In this document: positions 7,809 through 12,970 of the stretch, in pieces
How positions within the stretch are numbered: position 1 is the first letter of the stretch
Layout of the letters: every line of letters begins with the position of its first letter
Assembly (NCBI GenBank): GCA_022402405.1
Contig: JAKRSG010000189.1
Location: forward strand, 1 to 14,348
Length of the DNA: 14,348 nucleotides
From: Bacteroidia bacterium
GTDB taxonomy: Bacteria; Bacteroidota; Bacteroidia; UKL13-3
Direction of reading: 5' to 3'
Position numbers and translations under genes: made by a program
The notes under the pieces: generated by a model
What the model was told of the DNA's origin: nothing
Seen by the model: the letters and a program-made list of their open reading frames with translations, nothing else
Databases searched by the model: none

Positions 7809-7839
7809 CAAATTTAGCGCATTTTTAGGTTCAGGCAAT
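7809..7839 (-). promoter_or_regulatory. Putative promoter immediately before thiL
   Basis: On the - strand ATTG (7839-7836), a 19-nt spacer, and TAAATTTG (7816-7809) give an exact -7 box and a one-mismatch -33 box at the preferred distance for the Bacteroidota primary sigma factor. The -7 box ends only 4 nt before the thiL ATG, so transcripts would start at or near the ATG. The spacer holds the vestigial glycosyltransferase stop codon and a TGAACCTA octamer. Such a promoter would matter if the upstream insertion cut thiL from its older operon promoter. Confidence 0.4.
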
Positions 7840-7884
7840 GCTATCTAAAAGTAAATTTAATGTTGCGAAAAGTTTTTGATTGCC
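7831..7884 (-). pseudogene. Vestigial 3' end of a glycosyltransferase gene
   Basis: Read on the - strand, this stretch encodes GNQKLFATLNLLLDSIA followed by TGA. The intact glycosyltransferase at 10094-11149 ends GNQKLFATLNLLLKNLA then TAA. The first 13 codons are identical at the DNA level (39 bp) and the last four differ. No matching coding sequence lies further upstream of the vestige (7885 on), so it is an orphaned gene end. It lies 26 bp before thiL, an operon-like spacing, which suggests that this was the original end of the glycosyltransferase gene. Confidence 0.75.
7846..7884. repeat. 39-bp direct repeat, left copy
   Basis: It is identical to 10109-10147 over all 39 bases and diverges at once on both sides (C versus T before, A versus T after). 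The period is 2263 bp. It marks the left boundary of the presumed inserted sigma/anti-sigma segment. Confidence 0.9.
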
Positions 7885-7963
7885 ATTAATTCAGATGTAG
7901 CTTATTTGTGCTTTCTGATGAAAATGATTGGGAGTTTTTGAAATTGAATAGAAATTAAATTCA

Positions 7964-7992
7964 TTGACATTAAGTGTTTTATAATTTATAAT
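7964..7992 (+). promoter_or_regulatory. Possible promoter of the sigma/anti-sigma pair
   Basis: TTGACA (7964-7969), a 17-bp spacer and TATAAT (7987-7992) spell an enterobacterial consensus promoter 23 bp before the GTG start. Bacteroidota primary sigma factors usually prefer TAnnTTTG, and a partial match TAACTTTA lies at 8004-8011. In this very AT-rich stretch a chance match is likely. ECF operons are often read by their own sigma factor from an unknown motif, so this call is weak. Confidence 0.25.
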
Positions 7993-8015
7993 TATTTAAT
8001 TCCTAACTTTATAGT

Positions 8016-8612
8016 GTGGCTAGGGAACTTACTGATGGACAAAAATTAATTTATAAGCTTTTGGATCAAACCGAAAAAAATATTCGTTTTATGGCATTGT
8101 ACAAACCATTGCACACAAGATTAAGCAGATATGTGCAATCTTTGGTTTGGCAACCCCATGAGGCAAAAGATTTGCTGAGCGATATAACTTTAAAGGCATT
8201 TGAGAATTTTGAAAAGTTGAAAGATGATGAGCAATTTATTTATTATTTGTTTGGTATAGCAAGAAACTTACATCTCAAAATGCTTCGAAGGAAAAAATTT
8301 TATGCTATTTGGGATAATGAAAAAATGGTAAATTATGAGTCAAATAACAATAGTGAAACAGTTATAGAAAGGAAAGAATTGGCGAATTTATTGGCTAAAC
8401 TGAAACCAGTTCAACAAAATGCTTTAACACTATTCGAGATTGTTGGATTTAGCTACGAGGAAATTGCAAAAATAGAGCAGGTTAGTTTAAGCAAAGTTAA
8501 AACAGATATTTACCAAGCCCGTCAAAAATTAAAGTTGCTTATTAAGGCAGAAGAAGAACTGTTGAATAAGGCTATTTCTGAACCAAATATAAAAGCAGGG
8601 GGTATGTTATGA
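8016..8612 (+). CDS. ECF-type RNA polymerase sigma factor
   Basis: The protein has 198 residues. Region 2 spans about residues 28-95, with QPHEAKDLLSDITLKAFENF (core binding) and FIYYLFGIARNLHLKMLRRK (-10 recognition and melting helix). Region 4 spans about 118-172, with KLKPVQQNALTLFEIVGFSY then the HTH YEEIAKIEQVSLSKVKTDIY. There is no region 1.1 or 3, as in ECF factors. I take GTG 8016 as start because an in-frame stop precedes it at 8004 and the next ATG (8091) would cut into region 2. The stop overlaps the next gene's ATG (ATGTTATGA), so the pair is translationally coupled, the usual arrangement for an ECF factor with its anti-sigma factor. Target genes are unknown; T9SS-linked genes are a guess. 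Confidence 0.92.
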   Translation: MARELTDGQKLIYKLLDQTEKNIRFMALYKPLHTRLSRYVQSLVWQPHEAKDLLSDITLKAFENFEKLKDDEQFIYYLFGIARNLHLKMLRRKKFYAIWDNEKMVNYESNNNSETVIERKELANLLAKLKPVQQNALTLFEIVGFSYEEIAKIEQVSLSKVKTDIYQARQKLKLLIKAEEELLNKAISEPNIKAGGML

Positions 8613-10072
8613 TACCAGAAGACAAACTAAATAAATTGATCGAAAGTGCACGTGTGGCAGAGCCTGAATTATCTGTTTCATATATTGAAAATTTGGTTAA
8701 AAATAAACGGATTAAGGAGTTTAAATTTAAATTATTAACATTAAAAAATACTATTATTATGGGTGCAATATTATCTATTGGTCTAATCTTACTTTACTAT
8801 TTTAACTTTTTTAATAACCCCACCAATTTTGGAAGGGAGGTTAAGCAAGAGAAAGAATTAACAGGCAATTTTCAAAACAAACATTCAGACACCGTGCAAA
8901 TGATGCAGCCAATTTTATCTGTCAAAAAAGAGATACCTATCTCGTTTGAAAAAATTACACATGAGATGAAAGCATTTTATAAAAACGAGCCAATGAAGAC
9001 TATAGAAACAAGGCTAATGCCAGCTGTTGCAGAAAATACCGATTCGTTGTTTGCATATAGAAATATTAATATAGCGGCAATCAAATTAATTGAGCTTACA
9101 GAAAAGGAATTGTTGAATTTAGGAATTAGTGTGCAGGATAAAAAAATTATAATTCCAATTGGGAAAGATAGGTCGAAGAAAACTGTTTTAACAAAGGAGG
9201 GGGCTACGTTTGAATTTAAAATAAATTTTTCTCAAACTGGTTTGGATTCAATTTTAAAAAATATCCCGGTTTCTAAAAGAACTAAAGCGCCTGTTTCTAA
9301 TTCACCTGCTACTTTTGGCAAGAATTTTTATTCCTCATCTAGTATTACTTTAATTGATTTAGGCGATACTTCAAATAAAGTGGATGAAGGGAAGCGCATA
9401 CCATTCTATCCTTTAATTACCGATGATTTGGGGCAGAAATGGCGAATGTACGAGGTAGAGGATGGATTAACAGAAGAAGATAAAAAGTACATGCGAGATA
9501 ATAATTTAAGTCCATTAAACTGGGAAAAAGCAGTTAAAGGTAGATTGGAAGGTGAGCGCAAATTAATACAAAAAATACCCTCTTTAGTTCCTATTTTAGT
9601 TCGCTCGGGAGATTCAAATTTTGTCGGAGAGCAATCTTTTTATCGAGCAGATATAATTGTTTGGTTTGAACCTACCGAAGAATTGTTTGCAGCATTGCCC
9701 CAAAGAATTTCAGCAGATTTAAAGAAGGAATATCAAGATGTTTTTTTGAATCAGAAGCCATCAAATAAGTCTTGTAATTATTTTGAATTTTGTAAAAATA
9801 TTTATAAAGAAATTGAGAATGTAAACGTCTTTCCTAATCCCTCTGATGCAGATATTAAGCTCGAATTTAGGTTAAAAAGTGAGCAAAAATTGGATGCAGC
9901 ATTATACACTATAAACGGAGCTTTTATAAAAAAAATAAGCGATAAAAGAAACTTTGAATCTGGATTGAATACCCTATCAACAACTTTAACGGATATGTTA
10001 CCAGGTGTATATTTGCTAGTAATGCAAACAGAATCTGGTGAAACTATTTCTCATAGAATTGTGCGACGATAA
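8609..10072 (+). CDS. Putative membrane anti-sigma factor with a C-terminal T9SS sorting domain
   Basis: The protein has 487 residues. Residues 1-46 are hydrophilic and basic near the end (KNKRIKEFKFKLLTLK), then one membrane segment at about 48-67 (NTIIMGAILSIGLILLYYFN). The positive charges predict N-terminus in the cytoplasm. The remaining ~420 residues would be periplasmic. They include IKLIELTEKELLNLGI (158-173), a charged middle region, a CNYFEFC pair of cysteines (389-395), and a C-terminal domain from about 404 with NVFPNPSDADIKLEF, then TDMLPGVYLLVM and a basic end RIVRR, all marks of a type A T9SS sorting domain. The 4-bp overlap with the ECF gene and the topology suggest an anti-sigma factor. 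No known anti-sigma domain is recognised by eye. The sorting domain on a membrane-anchored protein is the odd point. Confidence 0.7.
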   Translation: MIPEDKLNKLIESARVAEPELSVSYIENLVKNKRIKEFKFKLLTLKNTIIMGAILSIGLILLYYFNFFNNPTNFGREVKQEKELTGNFQNKHSDTVQMMQPILSVKKEIPISFEKITHEMKAFYKNEPMKTIETRLMPAVAENTDSLFAYRNINIAAIKLIELTEKELLNLGISVQDKKIIIPIGKDRSKKTVLTKEGATFEFKINFSQTGLDSILKNIPVSKRTKAPVSNSPATFGKNFYSSSSITLIDLGDTSNKVDEGKRIPFYPLITDDLGQKWRMYEVEDGLTEEDKKYMRDNNLSPLNWEKAVKGRLEGERKLIQKIPSLVPILVRSGDSNFVGEQSFYRADIIVWFEPTEELFAALPQRISADLKKEYQDVFLNQKPSNKSCNYFEFCKNIYKEIENVNVFPNPSDADIKLEFRLKSEQKLDAALYTINGAFIKKISDKRNFESGLNTLSTTLTDMLPGVYLLVMQTESGETISHRIVRR

Positions 10073-10093
10073 TTGGGTTTTAAAAAGAAGATT

Positions 10094-11149
10094 TTAGGCG
10101 AGGTTTTTTAAAAGTAAATTTAATGTTGCGAAAAGTTTTTGATTGCCTTGTTGTTCATAGTTTGACAATTGTTTGGTAAAATTTGGCAAATCGTACAAAA
10201 AGGCTTTTAATTGGTCTGAACCTAAGGTTTTAAAATGCCTGCCGTAGCCCAATTTTTCTATGTATGCAGCGTTCATGTATTGCTCAAACTGACCATCGAT
10301 AGGGAAGGAGTAAATAGGCTTTTTGAGGTAAACAGCTTCGCTAATAAATGAAAATCCCCCATTGGCAATCACCGCCTTGGCCGAGGCAAAATCGGCAATA
10401 AATTCGGTTTCGCTAAAGGGTTTAAATTGCACATTACCCTCGGTATAGTTTTGGTTCATACCGTATACAATAAAGTTCTCTTGGGGTAATTTTGCTAAAG
10501 TTTCTTGCACATTTTCTAAACTGCTAGAGGTTTGGTACATCAAAATATGATTTCCAATACTAGGTTTTGCATTCAGAATTGCCTCACGAATAATGGGTGG
10601 TACTAGTTGTGTGTTTTTCTTTATAATTTCTGCTTCAAAAAAACTACTGATGAGATACTGTTGGCAGCCTGGAACTTTAGCTTTTACAATTTGCTTAGCT
10701 AATTTATAATTACTCTGTTCGTCTTTGGCTATTTCTATAGCTAGATTACATCTATTCATCACTTGCATATTATCTATGCTAATGATGGGTAGTTGGTGCA
10801 TTTGTGCATAAAAATAAGAGAAGCTTTCAAAGTCGCTTATAACTAAATCTGCCTTGAAAGTATGGTCTATTTCAAACTTCTTTATGGTATTATAAACAAG
10901 ATTTTTACCAGCCGATTTTAGGTTCAGCATAAAGGTGCCGCTCTTAGAAATTTTGGCATTTTTATAAGCAAAGTGAAATCCTTTTATCTCTATTACCCTA
11001 CCCGGAAAAGCAGCATTTAAAAAGGTAAAAGCCCTGTCACTTGCCACCACTCGTACATCATGGTTTTGCTCTAATAAGTATTGAATTATAACCTTGCTGC
11101 GCGTAGCATGTCCCATGCCTTCGCCTGGCACTCCGTATAGTATTTTCAT
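10094..11149 (-). CDS. MJ1255/VC2487-family glycosyltransferase
   Basis: The protein has 351 residues. The N-terminus MKILYGVPGEGMGHATRSKV carries the G-x-G-M-G-H-x-x-R loop of GT-B enzymes related to MurG and UDP-glucuronosyltransferases. The C-terminal half has VIANGGFSFISEAVYLKKPI (nucleotide-sugar site) and PIDGQFEQYMNAAYIEKLGYG, both typical of the MJ1255/VC2487 family. Acceptor and sugar are not known; a lipid or cell-envelope acceptor fits the neighbouring PAP2 phosphatase, whose stop overlaps this start (ATGA, 4 bp). The last 13 codons before the four-residue end K-N-L-A are duplicated near thiL as a vestige ending D-S-I-A. The present C-terminus was therefore probably replaced when the sigma cassette entered. 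The gene converges on the anti-sigma gene with only 21 bp between stops and no clear terminator. Confidence 0.88.
   Translation of the reverse strand: MKILYGVPGEGMGHATRSKVIIQYLLEQNHDVRVVASDRAFTFLNAAFPGRVIEIKGFHFAYKNAKISKSGTFMLNLKSAGKNLVYNTIKKFEIDHTFKADLVISDFESFSYFYAQMHQLPIISIDNMQVMNRCNLAIEIAKDEQSNYKLAKQIVKAKVPGCQQYLISSFFEAEIIKKNTQLVPPIIREAILNAKPSIGNHILMYQTSSSLENVQETLAKLPQENFIVYGMNQNYTEGNVQFKPFSETEFIADFASAKAVIANGGFSFISEAVYLKKPIYSFPIDGQFEQYMNAAYIEKLGYGRHFKTLGSDQLKAFLYDLPNFTKQLSNYEQQGNQKLFATLNLLLKNLA
10109..10147. repeat. 39-bp direct repeat, right copy
   Basis: It is identical to 7846-7884. Here the repeat encodes G-N-Q-K-L-F-A-T-L-N-L-L-L, near the C-terminus of the intact glycosyltransferase, in frame with the rest of the gene. 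It marks the right boundary of the presumed insertion. Confidence 0.9.
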
Positions 11150-11919
11150 GTGATTTGTTTCTTATGGGTTATCCAATGTCTTATTTCGTCTATATATAAA
11201 AGAGTATTGCCAATTACTACTCCTAAACTAGCCCCAGTTAACACATCTATAACATGATGAGCACCTACAGCCACGCGTGATACACCCACAGCTGCTGCCC
11301 AAATAAATGGGATAAAATAAAGGTTTTGTAAATATTTATTCTTTCTATTATTGGCAATGCCGTAAGCAAAAATACAAGCCAATAAAAAGGCATTAAATGT
11401 ATGTCCGCTCGGAAAAGAATAGCCTGCTTCTTCTAACCAATGTTCTAAAATAGCGGGCTTAATATCCGTAAATAATTTTGCCTCTTCTGCAATTTTCTGT
11501 CTGAACCAATTCTCTCTTTCGTTTTTATTTAGCTGATACAAAGAATCGATTTTAGATGGCATGTTTAACTTGTGTAAAAGGTAAGCATGACTGGGTCTTT
11601 CGTATTTGAAATAGGGTTTAGTAAAATGTTCGTTGATAGCGGCAAAAGCACTTATAATAAATAGCAAGCCCAGCATCGCTTTGCTAAAAACTAATAGTTT
11701 ATTTTTAAAGCCTATTTCATGAATGGTGTATAAAAAGCAAGCAACAAGTATGCCCAATAAGGTGCCATTAATGCCTGCAGATTCTGTTAAGAAATAGGAT
11801 AAGGATGTCCAGCTATCGTTGGAAAAAATAGCAGAAAATGCAACTTCTTTCAGCGATAAAAATGTGGCAAGTGCTATTAAACTTGCCATCGAAATAAGTT
11901 GAATTTTTTTTAGGTTCAA
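11146..11919 (-). CDS. PAP2-family membrane phosphatase
   Basis: The 257-residue protein has the three PAP2 active-site motifs complete: K101-x6-R108-P109 (KPYFKYERP), P170-S-G-H173 (SFPSGHTF), and S214-R-x5-H221-x3-D225 (SRVAVGAHHVID). Hydrophobic segments lie near residues 5-30, 52-68, 82-97, 176-190 and 203-245, so it is an integral inner-membrane enzyme with a periplasmic active site. Family members dephosphorylate undecaprenyl diphosphate, phosphatidylglycerol phosphate or lipid A; which applies is not clear. The long frame begins with TTG (11919), and the first ATG is ten codons later (11889); either is possible. The start lies 26 bp after the paaD stop and the stop overlaps the glycosyltransferase ATG, so the three genes look like one transcript. 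Confidence 0.92.
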   Translation of the reverse strand: MNLKKIQLISMASLIALATFLSLKEVAFSAIFSNDSWTSLSYFLTESAGINGTLLGILVACFLYTIHEIGFKNKLLVFSKAMLGLLFIISAFAAINEHFTKPYFKYERPSHAYLLHKLNMPSKIDSLYQLNKNERENWFRQKIAEEAKLFTDIKPAILEHWLEEAGYSFPSGHTFNAFLLACIFAYGIANNRKNKYLQNLYFIPFIWAAAVGVSRVAVGAHHVIDVLTGASLGVVIGNTLLYIDEIRHWITHKKQIT

Positions 11920-11945
11920 ACTGTAATGGTTTTAAAATTATTTTC

Positions 11946-12434
11946 TTAAACCACCGGCTTAAACTGCTCAAACGCTTGCAAACAATTGTTGCAATAATGC
12001 AGGCTGCGGCAAAGGGTTGGTCCGAATGGCGTTTTCATATCTACATTTTTGCTGCCACAAAACGGACATTCGATATTCTCTAACAGCTCTTGGGTAATTT
12101 CGCCATGGTGTTTGGGTGGAGGCGCTAAGCCATGTTTTTTGAGGTGTTGCCTACCACGTTCGGTAATAAGATTGCTGTTCCAAGGCTTATTAAAAGTGGT
12201 GCGTACTTCCACCTCTTTTATGCCAATTTCTATGAGCCTATCATGCACCATTTGCTCCATGGCTTTAATAGCAGGACAACCAGAGAACGTGGGTGTCATT
12301 TCCACAAAAGCTTTACTCTGATCGGTACTCATTTTTATGCCGGTAATTATACCCATATCCACCATCGAAATGGTTGGTATCTCTGGATCCATCACGGTCT
12401 CCAATGCTTCCCATAAACTTTGTTCTGTAATCAT
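11946..12434 (-). CDS. paaD: PaaD-like iron-sulfur assembly protein
   Basis: From ATG 12434 the protein has 162 residues. An N-terminal MIP18/DUF59 domain has VMDPEIPTISMVDMGII and the key cysteine in TFSGCPAIKAM. The C-terminal zinc ribbon has ECPFCGSKNV and a later HYCNNC pair, ending EQFKP. This two-part layout and the length match PaaD, the accessory protein of phenylacetyl-CoA epoxidase thought to help insert an iron-sulfur or metal centre. No paaA, B, C or E is in the window, which is unusual for this gene. The frame is open 19 codons further upstream, but those codons are translation of the 7-nt repeat tract (M-D-Y-G-L-W-T...), so I reject that start. The PAP2 gene follows 26 bp after its stop. 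Confidence 0.9.
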   Translation of the reverse strand: MITEQSLWEALETVMDPEIPTISMVDMGIITGIKMSTDQSKAFVEMTPTFSGCPAIKAMEQMVHDRLIEIGIKEVEVRTTFNKPWNSNLITERGRQHLKKHGLAPPPKHHGEITQELLENIECPFCGSKNVDMKTPFGPTLCRSLHYCNNCLQAFEQFKPVV

Positions 12435-12456
12435 AATTTTGCTTTTTGAAGTATAA

Positions 12457-12493
12457 AGTCGATAGTCCATAGTCCATAGACCATAGTCCATAG
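12457..12493 (-). repeat. Heptamer tract, copy 1 (inverted)
   Basis: Read on the - strand, units are (C)TATGG ACTATGG TCTATGG ACTATGG ACTATCG ACT, a 7-nt tandem with small variants. Bases 12457-12484 are the exact reverse complement of 12571-12598 (28 bp). The tract lies in the leader of paaD. Confidence 0.85.
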
Positions 12494-12560
12494 CTTTTAT
12501 TTCTACTTCAAAGGTTAATTTTTTTTCTTTTATTATTAATACACTCCTCTAAAACCCTTA

Positions 12561-12599
12561 ACTATAATCCATGGTCTATGGACTATGGACTATCGACTA
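12561..12599 (+). repeat. Heptamer tract, copy 2
   Basis: Units are ACTATAA TCCATGG TCTATGG ACTATGG ACTATCG ACTA. It forms a 28-bp perfect inverted repeat with copy 1 across an 86-nt spacer, so a transcript through both could fold into a long hairpin. Confidence 0.85.
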
Positions 12600-12637
12600 A
12601 TTTCCCATCGCAAATTAGTGTTTTTTTTGGAAACGAA

Positions 12638-12727
12638 TTAATCTATAAAGTCTAAATAATTATCCTGAGTAATCACTTCAAAACTGGCATCTGGGTATGA
12701 TTTTAATTTGTTTTTTCTTAATTTCTG
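12638..12727 (-). pseudogene. Short decayed coding remnant
   Basis: A 29-codon open stretch on the - strand, closed upstream by a stop at 12728-12730 and ending in TAA, has a protein-like composition (…YPDASFEVITQDNYLDFID). It has no start codon and sits between repeat tracts. The ending vaguely recalls C-termini of PIN-type proteins (I-T/S-x-x-x-F/Y-L), but I do not recognise the family. It could equally be a chance frame. Confidence 0.25.
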
Positions 12728-12763
12728 TCAACCAACTGACGCAATTCAGTTAATTTCCGTCAA
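12718..12763. repeat. Pair of 14-bp direct repeats around a small hairpin
   Basis: TTAATTTCTGTCAA (12718-12731) and TTAATTTCCGTCAA (12750-12763) differ at one base and are 32 bp apart. Between and partly overlapping them is a perfect 6-bp inverted repeat, AACTGA-CGCAAT-TCAGTT (12734-12751). No role is evident. Confidence 0.5.
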
Positions 12764-12770
12764 TTTGGTA

Positions 12771-12847
12771 GAATCCAGAGTCCAGAATCCAGAGTCCAGA
12801 CTCAAACTTAAAACTTAACACTTAAAACTCAAAACCCAAAACAAAAA
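12771..12847 (+). repeat. Degenerate 7-nt-period tract
   Basis: Successive 7-mers are GAATCCA GAGTCCA GAATCCA GAGTCCA GACTCAA, then ACTTAAA ACTTAAC ACTTAAA ACTCAAA ACCCAAA ACAAAAA. The sequence drifts from one unit type to another while keeping the 7-nt phase, unlike a simple microsatellite. It runs into the terminator hairpin. Confidence 0.75.
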
Positions 12848-12878
12848 GAGAGCATACCGCAAGGATACACTCTCTTTT
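12844..12878 (-). terminator. Intrinsic terminator of the helicase gene
   Basis: A 9-bp stem pairs AAAAGAGAG (12844-12852) with CTCTCTTTT (12870-12878). The 17-nt loop includes a CC-GCAA-GG mini-hairpin. On the - strand the stem is followed by TTTTTGTTTT, as in a rho-independent terminator, 93 bp past the helicase stop. It could also work on the + strand, where no gene precedes it. Confidence 0.6.
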
Positions 12879-12910
12879 AAATTTATGATATTAAACCGAA
12901 ACTAAAGTAC

Positions 12911-12947
12911 CATGGACTATGGTCTATGGACTATCGACTATCGACTA
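12911..12947 (+). repeat. Heptamer tract, copy 3
   Basis: Units are CATGG ACTATGG TCTATGG ACTATCG ACTATCG ACTA, the same family and direction as copy 2. It lies between the helicase stop and its terminator, so it is in the 3' untranslated part of that message. Confidence 0.85.
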
Positions 12948-12970
12948 AATTATTCTTTAATCAACTCCAG

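Larger units (their letters stand above)
7885..10108 (+). other. Presumed inserted cassette carrying the ECF sigma/anti-sigma pair
   Basis: These 2224 bp lie between two perfect 39-bp copies of the 3' end of the glycosyltransferase gene. The cassette contains only two genes, both on the + strand, opposite to all genes for several kb on either side, and it looks more AT-rich than its neighbours. The layout resembles integrative elements that enter a gene's 3' end and supply a replacement end, with the repeats as attL and attR. I find no integrase, transposase or terminal inverted repeats, so entry by another route (for example recombination of imported DNA) is equally open. Insertion is inferred; the repeat is seen directly. 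Confidence 0.6.
12435..12970. other. Gene-poor region between helicase and paaD
   Basis: These 536 bp hold no credible complete gene. They contain three heptamer tracts, the drifting 7-nt-period tract, the small direct-repeat/hairpin unit, the possible coding remnant and the helicase terminator, all listed separately. I found no tRNA, CRISPR array or transposase. No clear TAnnTTTG promoter for paaD was found. Confidence 0.7.

Noticed and set aside
7885..10108. Insertion sequence or transposon
   Set aside because: There is no transposase, no terminal inverted repeats, and the flanking duplication of 39 bp is much longer than usual target-site duplications.
12049..12416. Two overlapping + strand frames opposite paaD
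   Set aside because: They are shadows; the paaD frame has the DUF59 and zinc-ribbon cysteines.
12435..12491. N-terminal extension of PaaD (19 codons)
   Set aside because: It is translation of heptamer tract 1. The PaaD family begins at the internal ATG 12434.
12457..12947. Possible CRISPR array
   Set aside because: The units are 7 bp, contiguous and partly inverted, with no regular spacers and no cas genes.
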